Below are positions 55,190-64,000 of a DNA stretch of 64,000 bases, one piece after another. Location: contig NC_050469.1 in the NCBI RefSeq assembly GCF_013373865.1, forward strand, positions 16,102,546 through 16,166,545. The letters run 5' to 3'. The translations under genes were made by a program, and so were the position numbers. The notes under the pieces were generated by a model. That model ran no database searches. It was not told where the DNA came from and saw only the letters and a program-made list of their open reading frames with translations. Origin of the DNA: Monomorium pharaonis. Its lineage: Eukaryota; Arthropoda; Insecta; Hymenoptera; Formicidae. The stretch's first letter is position 1. Every line of letters starts with the position of its first letter.

Positions 55190-55833
55190 TCCCCTCCTCT
55201 TCAAAATTGTCGTCCCGACAATTGAGGGGCCCTCTCCGAAGAAAGTTCAGCTCGTAGTCCCAGGTTTCTTGATGCTTCCTGCTCTTCCTCAGCTGAAGCC
55301 AATGGTTTCCGAGCTGCATCCAACCCGAACTTTCTTTTACTCCCGAATATCCTGTCACCCTCTTTCAGGAAGTGGAAGGCTTTCCGAACGGTGACTACCA
55401 TTCTGCAGAGTTCTTCGCTGAGACCTTGTTGTTGAAATTGCTTGCGTTTCTCTTCCTCTTGAAGAGTTTTGCGCCCTTCTCTCTTGCTCTTCGGACAAGG
55501 GGAGGAGAATAGACTACGTGGACCCCTTCAGTCCCACAGGACTCCCAAGTCCCCGTCTCGGCATTTGCCCTTCGTCTCACGGAAAAACCACGCTCAAAAA
55601 CCGTGAGCGAGACAGACTTCAATTAAAAATTTCCAGGAAATCAAACGTTCTGTGTCGCTCTTCGAAGGGATGTTCAACTTCGCAACCAAAATTAATTAAT
55701 TCTGAAAACAAAACATTACAAAAGCAGTATAAAAACATTAACAATAAAATTAGTAGTTCTCCTTTTTGTAAGTGTGTGAATGTATGCGGATGTAAGAATG
55801 TGTAAGTGTTTAGGCTCCGACTGCCCTACATGC
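55190..55833 (-). pseudogene. Region between integrase and 3' LTR, small open frames
   Basis: On the minus strand, overlapping frames of 75 codons (55,622-55,395) and 66 codons (55,401-55,201) encode basic, Arg/Lys-rich stretches. They could be the decayed end of pol or a small third gene. I recognise neither. The polypurine tract is at 55,190-55,202. Confidence 0.35.
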
Positions 55834-57790
55834 CTATTTCCTTTCCAAGAAAGGAGCCAACCTGTCCGCATGAACAACTTTCTTTCTATGCTTCGGCGTT
55901 TTACGGATACAGAAAACAACATCACTTATTTTCCTAACAATCAAATAGGGTCCTTCCCAATCACTTTGAAGCTTAGGAGCTCTTCCGAGCTTTCTTCAAG
56001 GGTTATATAACCAAACTTTTTGCCCTTCCTGGAAAAGAAGATCCCTAGCCTTCCGATCATACCAGGTTTTCATCCGAGAAGATCTAATCTCCATATGATT
56101 CCTAGCTCCTGCACGAATTTTCTGTAAATTTTCTTTTAAATGATCTATGTACTTATTCACAGTTCTAAGTTCCGTATTCGGAGGATTTCCTATTGATAAA
56201 TCCAGCGACAATCTAAGATCTTTCCCCAAATAAAGTTCGGCCGGAGTTACTCCGATAGACTCATGCCTCGAAGACCTATACGCCAAAAGGAACATAGGAA
56301 TCCAACGATCCCAATCTCTCTGACTTTCCAAAATATACTTGGCAAGGTAATTGATGATCTTGCGATGTTGACGTTCAACCTGACCATCGGACTGAGGATG
56401 TAAAGCCGTAGTCCTTGTCTTCCTAATCCCAAGAAGAATCATCAACTCCCTGAATAACTTTGATTCAAAATTTCTTCCTTGATCCGTATGGATTTCCTGA
56501 GGAACCCCATGACAAGAAATTACCTCATTAACAAAAACTTCAGCTACTGTTTTAGCTCTCATGTTTCTAAGAGGAAAAGCCTCTACCCATTTCGTAAAAT
56601 AATCCACCACAACTAAAAGGAATCTATTACCAGAAAAAGATTTAGGAAGTGGACCCAGAATGTCCATCTGTAATCTTTGAAAAGGTGAACCCACATTATA
56701 AATTTGTAGAGGGGATTTTCCTTTACCTGAAGGACCTTTTTTCGAAATGCAAAACTCAAGTTTTACACCAGTTCTCAACATCTTGCTTGCAAGTAGCCCA
56801 ATAAAAACGCCTGCGGATTTTCTCTAAAGTCCTATTAACTCCAAAATGTCCACCAGAAGCTCCATCATAAGCCTCCTTAAGAATTTCCTTAATTCGTTTA
56901 CGTGGGACAATTAAAATATTGACTTTAAATTAGGAGCATCCCATCTTTTATATAACACCCCATCTTTAAGGACTAAGGCTTCCCAATAAGACCAATAAAG
57001 CTGAGCCGAAACGTCCTCTGGGGCTAATTCCGTACGAGAAGGACGTACTCCCATTTCCTTGTCCTGCAAGAACAAAGAAATACTAGAATCCTCCATTTGA
57101 TCCCTACGCCATTCCTCAAGAGTTTTCTCGGTTAAAACAATTCTAGCTACAGTATTTATCGTTTTTTCAGCAAATTTTTCCTTAACCTTCCCACAATAAA
57201 CACAGCCCTCGGCCTCATACTTTCGTCTTGAAAGACCATCAGCATTTTTATGAACTATCCCCCTGCGATGCATTACCTCGAAATCATACTCTTGAAGTTT
57301 TTCAAGCCAACGAGCTAATTGTCCCTCAAGATCTTTAAACGACATCAACCATCTAAGAAAAATATGATCCGTTCGGATAATAAATTTCCGACCTAACAAA
57401 TAATGACGAAAAGATTTTAAAGAGTCCACTATAGCCAAAAGTTCCCGACGGGTGATGCAATAATTCTTCTCGGTTTTGCTGAGAACACGGCTGAAATAAG
57501 CTATAACCTTTTCCTTACCATCCTGTCTCTGGAAAAGAATTGAACCTATACCAATTTTAGACGCGTCGGTGTCCAAAATAAATTCCCCCTCTTCCCTAGG
57601 AAAAGAGAATAGGTGAAGAAGACAAAACTTGTTTTAATTTCTCAAAAGCAGCTTGAAATTTCTCATTTCAAGTAAATTTGACTTGCTTTTCCGTCAGAAC
57701 AAAGAGAGGTTTAGCTAAAGAAGAAAATCCTTTAACGTATCTTCGATAATAGGAACAAAAACCTAAAAAGCTTCGCAATTGTTTCTTATT
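55834..57790 (-). pseudogene. pol: RNase H and integrase of the second gypsy element, broken
   Basis: RNase H reads FILDTDASKIGIGSILFQRQ and RTDHIFLRWLMSFKD. The connection continues to the integrase finger region (ASGGHFGVNRTLEKIRRRFY, CKQDVENWC). The integrase core shows LQMDILGPLP, IHTDQGRNFESKL and HPQSDGQVERQHR (D, D, E present). The tail reads DWEGPYLIVRKISD and ends HADRLAPFLERK (stop 55,836-55,834). Breaks are seen: a TGA near 57,671, a frameshift near 57,600, frameshifts near 56,915 and 56,775, and a TGA near 56,001. The catalytic residues themselves are intact. Confidence 0.85.
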
Positions 57791-57802
57791 ATGGGGTATC
57801 GG

Positions 57803-59075
57803 CTAATCTGCGACCGCCGAAATTTTCCCAGGATCAGTAGAAATTCCCTCCGCTGAAATAACATGGCCCAAATATTTTATCTTTCTACCAAAGAAAACAC
57901 ATTTCTTCGGATTAACCTTAAGATTCGACAATTTCAGCCTCTGAAACACCAAACGTAGATTCTTTAACATTTCATTAAAATCTTTTCCAAAAATAATAAC
58001 ATCATCTAAATAAACTAAACAGATTTTATTTAAAATTCCCTCAAGAACCTTCTCCATCATTCGCTCAAAGGTTGCAGGAGCGTTACATAACCCAAAAGAC
58101 ATCACAGTAAACTGCCAAAGACCTCTTCCTATAAAAAACGCCGTCTTCTCCTTATCTTCCTCACGAATTTTAATTTGCCAATATCCACTTTTAAGATCGA
58201 GCGTCGTAAACCAACTATTTCCATACAATTGATCTAAAATATCGTCAATCCTAGGAAGAGGAAAACAATCCTTTACCGTAACGGAATTCAATTTTCGATA
58301 ATCAACGCAGAACCTTATAGATCCATCTTTCTTTCTAACCAAAACTGCTGGAGAAACCCACGGACTATGTGACTCTTCTATAACTCCTTGCTTTTTCATT
58401 TCTTCTAAAATTTCATTTACTTCTTTCCTTAAAAGGAGTGGGACACGACGAGGAACCTGCTTAATGGGAAGAGAGTCACCTACATTAATTTTATGAGCAA
58501 CAACATCGCAATTTCCAGCTACAATGTCTTCCGTAAAAACATTTTCAAATTTCTTTAAGAAATCAATAAAAATTTCCTTTTGCCCCTTGTCTAAATTTTC
58601 CGAATTACTATTATGGATACCTTTCAAAATTTCAGAAATTTTCCCTGAAAAATTCCCTATCCGACTACAATTCAAAATTTTCTCTTTTTCGGATTTTTTT
58701 AAACCAAAAATTTCCTCAAGAATTGATCCTAAATTCATCATTTCCAAAAAATCTGCACCTAACAAACAATCGTCATTCATTTCGACCGCAAACAATAAAA
58801 TTTTTTTCGAAATTTTTTCTAACTGAACTTCCATAGAGACCTTAAATAGAATCGGAACCTTCTCCCCAGTAGGATAACACAAACAACTACTTTCCTCAAG
58901 AATTTTTTTCTTTCCCTTTTCTACAAATTTACTATTTATCAAGGAAACGTCGGAGCTTGTGTCAATTCTAAATAAATAATCCTTACCATCTACTTTCCCT
59001 TTAAAACAAAAATCTCGAGAATTTTCTTTAACTTTATTAACAATTTTTTTTCTCCTAAATTTTCCGGAGTATTAT
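57803..59075 (-). pseudogene. pol: Protease and reverse transcriptase of the second gypsy element
   Basis: An open frame of about 420 codons ends at a premature TAG (57,805-57,803). The protease active site reads FRIDTSSDVSLI, DTS in place of DTG, followed by the ILGAD-like CLLGADFLEMM. Reverse transcriptase reads SPWVSPAVLVRKKDGSIRFC, FFTLDL-type FTTLDLKSGYWQI, FGLCNAPATFERMM and catalytic CLVYLDDVIIF, ending in KIKYLGHVISAEGI. The stop falls just after reverse transcriptase, in the connection to RNase H. Confidence 0.85.
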
Positions 59076-59108
59076 TTACACGAGTCGACCTCACCCCGGC
59101 GAGATCGA

Positions 59109-60626
59109 CTACTCCGCATTTCCCTGAGTTCCCGGACACTCAAAACGAAAATGACCCTCCTTCCCGCATGACCAACACTCCTTCCCGCTCGTTTTTCTCT
59201 TGAAATTCTCCCCGAAACGCCCGTTTTTCTTTCCCAACGAATTTTCTCGTTTTCCCTCGTCCCCTCTTTTCTCTTCCCCACTCGCGCTCAGTTTTTCAGA
59301 ATTTCCTCTCCGTTCCCCCTTAAAGAAATCATTTTGCCTACCAAAATCTCCTTGTATAACTTTAACTGCTTTCGCCCTTTCAATCGCGAGCTTTAAAGAA
59401 TTAATTCCCTCTAACTGGAGAGTTCTTCTTACAAACCTGTCCGCGAGTGCAGAAACAAATTGCGCACACGCGATTTTATCCCGCACTGCAAACGAGCATT
59501 TAGGATAAGCTAAGCGCGCAAGTCTTTCTAACTCCGCCCCGAAAGTCGCAAAATCTTCACCAAACTTTTGCTTCCGATTTGTAAAAAGAGAATACGAATT
59601 TAAAGAATTCAACCCTTCTCCGAAACGTAATTCTAATTTCGAGACGAGCTCCCCGAATTCCAGTCCATCGAAATTTTCTAAGGATTCCAAAACTGAACGG
59701 GCCTTCCCTCTAAGACTCGAAACGAGAGCTAACGTCTTCTCCGAGTCACTCCACGAATTCGCGTTTGCAATAAAATTAAACTGATAGAGGAATTCACGCA
59801 ACGAAATCGTTCCATCGTACGTATCCGGTTTTAGTTTGTACCCGAGCCCTGCGTGTGTTTTTTCCCCCGAAAGGCTTTCCGCCCTCCCGTCTCCGCGAGA
59901 AGGAAAATTATTAGAGAGTCCGTCTCCGCGAGAAGGAAAATTATTAGAGGGACTTAGCTGGGTTTCCTGTAGCCACTCCTGCAGTATGCCTAGACCTTGG
60001 AGATGCTGCACGGTCTCGCGTAGCCGCTGTACCTCCTCATCTCGACGACGCATCGCCTGCAGAATTTCCGTCTGCTCCTCGTGCATTTGCCGAAATACTT
60101 CCGAAACAGCCTGGAACTCCGGCGCAGCTACACCCGCAGGAAGCCCCAAAATCTCAACGCGCCTCCTCTTCGCTGGCGTGCGTTGAAGAAAAGGGAGCGT
60201 CCCAGATGCGCACAGTAATAAACGGACACAGCAGGCTGAGTGAAACGGACACAGTAACAAACGGATACAGACCAAACGGAGACAGTAATAAACGGACACA
60301 GTAACAAACGGATACAGTAACAAACGGACACAGACCAAATGCGCACAGAGCGAAACAGACACAGTGCGAAACGGACACAGTAACAAACGGACACAGACCA
60401 AATGCGCACAGAGTGAAACGGACACAGTGCGAAACGGACACAGACTAAATGCGCACGGACCAAATGCACACGGACCAAATGCGCACACTGCACATGCGCA
60501 CACTGCACGTGCGCACGGACCAAATGCAATCCATGTACATTGCAAGCAGAGTAAAGTCCACATAGGTTAGCGACTTTGACGGGGTGGGTGCGGGAGGGGG
60601 GCCGAAGGCCCCCCTTGCACCCCCCC

Positions 60627-60657
<31 letters not shown>

Positions 60658-61139
60658 CAAAGCATTCACTGCATCACATGGGTTTGCGACTTTCCGTGTA
60701 TGCATTTGGTCTGTGCGCATGTGCAGTGTGCGCATTTGGTCTGTGTCCGTTTCGCACTGTGTCCGTTTCGCTCTGTGCGCATTTGGTCTGTGTCCGTTTC
60801 GCACTGTGTCCGTTTCGCTCTGTGCGCATTTGGTCTGTGTCCGTTTGTTACTGTGTCCGTTTCGCACTGTGTCCGTTTATTACTGTGTCCGTTTGGTCTG
60901 TGTCCGTTTGTTACTGTGTCCGTTTCACTCAGCTTGCTGTGTCCGTTTATTACTGTGTCCGTTTGGTCTGTGTCCGTTTGTTACTGTGTCCGTTTCACTC
61001 AGCTTGCTGTGTCCGTTTATTACTGTGCGCATCTGGGACTCACTCGAAGAAAACGCCCCGCCTCCGCCGCCGCCGATCCTGTTCCCGTGACATCCGACGC
61101 GGAACTCATCTCAGCATTTCCCTCCGCGGGAACCGACAT
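59109..61139 (-). pseudogene. gag: Gag of the second gypsy element, split by the hairpin-minisatellite insert
   Basis: The N-terminus starts at the ATG 61,139-61,137 (MSVPAEGNAEMSSASDV) and runs to 61,046. The rest, 60,192-59,109, begins at TPAKRRRVEILG. The two halves are in frame once the insert and one copy of the 8-bp duplication are removed. A coiled-coil segment (RRRDEEVQRLRETVQHLQGL) is followed by a capsid-like region (LREFLYQFNFIANANSW, LVSSLRGKARSVLESL) and a CCHC zinc knuckle (CWSCGKEGHFRFEC). A 36-bp duplication (NNFPSRGDG twice) lies at about 59,882-59,950. An open frame continues into the insert only because the minisatellite has no stops in that frame. Confidence 0.85.
60193..61045. 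mobile_element. Hairpin-minisatellite element, copy 3, flanked by GAAGAAAA
   Basis: 853 bp between the direct repeats GAAGAAAA (60,185-60,192; 61,046-61,053). Ends GGGAGCGTCCCAGATGCG and GAGTGAGTCCCAGATGCG (inverse). The left arm (60,200-60,540) and right arm (60,705-61,040) are built of 8-nt blocks GGACACAG and GCGCACAG joined by 7-8-nt linkers (TAATAAAC, TAACAAAC, ACCAAAT, AGCGAAAC, TGCGAAAC). The core (60,565-60,695) has the G-run block, the GGGGGGCC-GAA-GGCCCCCC hairpin, a GT tract and the GGGTTTGCGACTT end. No protein frame of its own. Confidence 0.85.
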
Positions 61140-61225
61140 AAGCTGAGAACGGGTCCTTCTCGGAGAGTGCGTTATCGACATAAGAATTTCGTTCCTTCTT
61201 AACGCGAGGCTCGCTCACTCGTCCG

Positions 61226-61243
61226 ATCCCGGACGAGCCCCCA
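61226..61243 (-). other. Primer binding site, tRNA-Pro type
   Basis: On the minus strand TGGGGGCTCGTCCGGGAT begins four bases after the 5' LTR. This is the sequence that primes from tRNA-Pro, well known from mammalian gammaretroviruses. Insect gypsy elements more often use other tRNAs. Confidence 0.85.
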
Positions 61244-61247
61244 AAAA

Positions 61248-61543
61248 TGTAGCGTTTTCCACGCCGCGCACACGCTCACGCTTGCACAGCTCACGCTCGC
61301 GCACTCCCGAACACTCGCCCGCGCATGAAATAAGGCAACTCGTTTCGTTTAAGAAAGCGGTTTATTTATAACACAAGAAAAGGGTAACTCTCGGCTTGAC
61401 AGCTCAAAACCAAGAACCAAAACAAAACAACAAAACAATTTCAAAACGAAGTGACATCCGTCAGCTGACGAGGGAAATCGATATATTGATTTTTCTGAAT
61501 AAAGCTCGCGTTCACACACGCGATCGAGCTCGCACGTAACACT
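61248..61543 (-). repeat. 5' LTR of the second gypsy element
   Basis: 296 bp, same ends as the other LTR, about 20 bp longer because of a duplicated CACGCT-like stretch and an extra CGAT near its outer end. Followed by the duplication ATAT. Confidence 0.9.
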
Positions 61544-61547
61544 ATAT

Positions 61548-63382
61548 ATTTATATTTAATTATAAATATATATGTATAAATTTCATAGGATGGTAAATTT
61601 TTATTTAACAAAATTGATTATTTTTTATTATTACAAACCAAATTTCATTACAAGTTTATATAAACATAGTTTATATTTTTTACAAGTTTATATATATATA
61701 GATATATTAATTAAAGTAAAATATTATTTTTGTATATATAAAACAAAATATCAAAAATTCAAAAATATTAAAAATAAAGTAACAAAATAAAGTAATATAA
61801 AATCATATATAACATTAAATATGATTAGTTCATTAATATTGAGTACATTCAGATTCATAATCACTTACTAAGCGTCTATAGTATCATAGCAATTGAAGGT
61901 GGCTGGTTCTTATTGAAAAAATAAGTAATTATTTATAAATAAGTAATAAAGGTATACCTTTGAAGATATAATCCAATAAATCACCTTCAATTGCTACTTA
62001 TAGCAGCTCAGTGAGCGATTACGCTTTTGTATATATACTCAATATTTACTATGTCTACACATTACAAAAACATCACATTTAGAAAATTATAAGCGTATTA
62101 AACAAAATAACTTATATGATTACCATACTTTTGCAGCCAAAGTTGTATTCGTTTTCTTACTATTTCATCCGTAGTCAAAAACTTTTGCGTGATATAAGCT
62201 AAAAAGAAATAATATAAATTAATGTAAATTTATTATGTACACACGCGCGTGTACAAAATTAACCTTAGAATGGTATATCTATATTTTTCAACCATAAACG
62301 TTTTACTGGGTTAAAAATGTACCTCATTGGTTCCCAAACGTAGTATGCCTTGAAGAGATAAACTAAAATCATTATTATGCTACATGAATTTCTTTGTCTT
62401 TTTATGGCGAAGACGATGGTATAATCGGCAATAATATTAATTATTATTAAACATGTGAAAAAATAATTTAAACAAAATAAAATTAGAAAAAATCGCAAAA
62501 ATTACTTCTTTTCAAATTCGCGTTGCACAACAAAATTACTGCGGTAAGCCATTCTAGGGTTAAGAAATTTTTTAAAAACTAAAGATAACTTACCACTTAT
62601 TATGTTTGGAAAATTATAATTTGAAATCTTGGTTTTGTTAGATTTTTTAATAATCCAAGTACATTGACCTGCTAACTCATCGGTCATAATTATTGACATC
62701 TTTTTTTTTTATAGCTTTGTCGAAATTATCACCAACGGTAATCATTTTTGCTTCCTAAAACGTAACATAATTAAAATTTCTAAATAAAATTTAATACATT
62801 TAAATATTTTAAATAAATAACTCATTACAAATTGTGATTTCATTTGTTGTGAAAAGGATTTACTAATTTTTCACATACATGTATACTCAACTGTAAATTA
62901 TAATTATAGTAAAAGTTACAAAAAATGTTTAACAAATTATTTAAAAAATTGAAATATAAAAATGTGTAATCATAAACTAATATGTAATTTAATATACATT
63001 ATATATATAAACACAAAATTGTATAGTGTACAGGTTAGAATACGTAAATAAATACGTAATTACATTTATCTCATATAATAATGCACGTGTTAATAAATAA
63101 TTTATTAAAAAGATCATTCTGTACGTACTAAAATATTAATAAAAATTCATGCACAAAATATTTAATAAAATTACATTAAAAATATAATATATACGATACG
63201 TATCATATACGTTAGAGCAAATATTAAACAATTATACTTACTAATCTTTTTGATATGTTTTTTCATACAGTCTTCGATACCTTTCCTTTTCAACATAATT
63301 ATTATTAAATTAATATCTCACGTATATACACAATGACTGTCGATACTTAATACTCGATGACTGCAGTTTTATATCTTATTTT
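61548..63382 (-). CDS. AT-rich region with candidate exons of an unrecognised minus-strand gene
   Basis: Exon-like pieces on the minus strand: 63,298-63,248 (MLKRKGIEDCMKKHIKKI, then A|GTAAGT); about 62,699-62,593 (MSIIMTDELAGQCTWIIKK ... NYNFPNIIS, then G|GTAAGT); 62,200-62,127 (AYITQKFLTTDEIVRKRIQL ... KYG|GTAATC after TTTTTAG). A poly-A run of ten precedes the second piece, and the frames do not join across it, so a base error or a missing exon is possible. I do not recognise the protein. The segment 61,850-62,030 is a weak palindrome (CACCTTCAATTGCTA). The remainder is AT-rich without signals. Confidence 0.3.
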
Positions 63383-63602
63383 GTCGAGTGAGTCCCAGAT
63401 GCGCACAGTAATAAACGGACACAGCAAGCTGAGTGAAACGGACACAGTAATAAACGGACACAGTGTAAAACGGACACAGTGCGAAACGGACACAGTAACA
63501 AACGGACACAGACCAAATGTGCACACTGCACATGCGCACAGACCAAATGCATACACGGAAAGTCGCAAACCCATTTGATGCAGTGAATGCTTTGCACGCA
63601 CG

Positions 63603-63637
<35 letters not shown>

Positions 63638-64000
63638 GCGCGCGCGGGGGGGTGCAAGGGGGGCCTTCGGCCCCCCTCCCGCACCCACCCCGTCAAAGTC
63701 GCTAACCTATGTGGACTTTACTCTGCTTGCAATGTACATGGATTGCATTTGGTCCGTGCGCACGTGCAGTGTGCGCATTTGGTCCGTGTGCATTTGGTCC
63801 GTGCGCATTTGGTCTGTGTCTGTTTCACACTGTGTCCGTTTCGCTCTGTGCGCATTTGGTCTGTGTCCGTTTGTTACTGTGTCCGTTTCGCTCTGTGCGC
63901 ATTTGGTCTGTGTCCGTTTGTTACTGTGTTCGTTTATTACTGTGTCCGTTTGGTCTGTGTCCGTTTCACTCAGCCTGCTGTGTCCGTTTATTACTGTGCG
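63383..64000. mobile_element. Hairpin-minisatellite element, copy 4, runs off the window
   Basis: Starts CGAGTGAGTCCCAGATGCGC. The left arm to 63,545 uses the same GGACACAG/GCGCACAG blocks and linkers. The core (63,557-63,712) is in the opposite orientation to copy 3. The right arm from 63,745 runs to the window end at ...TTACTGTGCG, about 15-20 bp short of the expected right end. The left flank TTATTTTGT has no partner inside the window to test a duplication. Confidence 0.8.

Larger units (their letters stand above)
54914..61543 (-). mobile_element. Second Ty3/gypsy element, decayed, tRNA-Pro primer site
   Basis: LTRs at 54,914-55,189 and 61,248-61,543. ATAT lies on both sides (54,910-54,913; 61,544-61,547). 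In element orientation the LTR begins AGTGTTACG and ends CGCTACA. The primer site follows the 5' LTR after four bases. A polypurine tract (GAAGAGGAGGGGA) precedes the 3' LTR. Gag, protease, reverse transcriptase, RNase H and integrase are in order with several stops and frameshifts, and gag carries an 853-bp insert. No envelope gene is recognisable. Confidence 0.9.

Noticed and set aside
60154..61202. Long open frames of Cys/Val/Phe-rich repeats on both strands (e.g. VSVCYCVRF-type)
   Set aside because: They arise because the 15-16-bp minisatellite lacks stops in several frames at once. All frames and both strands are open, so none is a protein.

Overview
This is a eukaryotic nuclear window of the insect type. 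Genes have short introns with GT/AG borders, intergenic DNA is AT-rich and full of mobile elements, and there is a short run of the insect telomere motif TTAGG near 46,860. The intron/exon style and the dense palindromic MITEs fit a hymenopteran, most likely an ant. That placement is an inference; no single gene here proves it.

Host genes are few. (1) The last two exons of an unrecognised plus-strand gene end at 278. (2) NSUN6, an RNA m5C methyltransferase (plus, 17,102-18,756), lacks its N-terminal exons here. (3) Tail to tail with it on the minus strand is the 3' part of a DLEC1-like MSP/ASH-domain ciliary protein (18,996 to about 21,200). (4) A complete nine-exon chromodomain gene that looks like Chromator lies on the minus strand (22,897-27,706). 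(5) The proteasome lid subunit PSMD8/Rpn12 is complete in three exons (plus, 45,532-46,602). (6) Three places on the minus strand (about 41,888-42,290; 51,889-52,049; 62,125-63,298) have exon-like signals that I could not assign.

The rest is a nest of mobile DNA. From 300 to 6,990 there are tandem repeats, a mariner-type fold-back element (2,342-3,608), a solo LTR with a TATT duplication (3,667-4,203), a MITE with CCCAG ends that carries a tRNA-Thr-like segment (5,151-6,277), and a palindromic minisatellite. Into that minisatellite a CsRn1-type Ty3/gypsy element (6,993-16,071; tRNA-Trp primer site; CGCC duplication) has inserted. It is itself split by a 3.1-kb CENP-B/pogo-like DNA transposon (9,674-12,806) whose roughly 450-bp inverted ends each hold a tRNA-Thr-like Pol III unit. 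From 28,200 to 31,450 at least nine palindromic MITEs follow one another. From 31,466 to 40,630 there are two copies and one fragment of a 2.49-kb element that carries a 5S-rRNA-derived segment; the second copy is interrupted by a 3.3-kb insert containing a Tc1-type element. From 40,640 to 45,375 there are large inverted duplications. From 54,914 to 61,543 lies a second, decayed gypsy element with a tRNA-Pro primer site; its gag is interrupted by an 853-bp hairpin-minisatellite element flanked by an 8-bp duplication. A further copy of that hairpin element runs off the right end.

Three patterns stand out. The hairpin-minisatellite element is built from a small alphabet of 8-nt blocks around a G-quadruplex-prone core, and its target duplication shows that it moves. 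Several unrelated inverted-repeat elements have taken up Pol III genes (tRNA-Thr twice, 5S rRNA once), in three cases with a T-run terminator directly after. Several otherwise different elements end in variants of CCCA-(n)-AGCA, as if mobilised by one unseen transposase.
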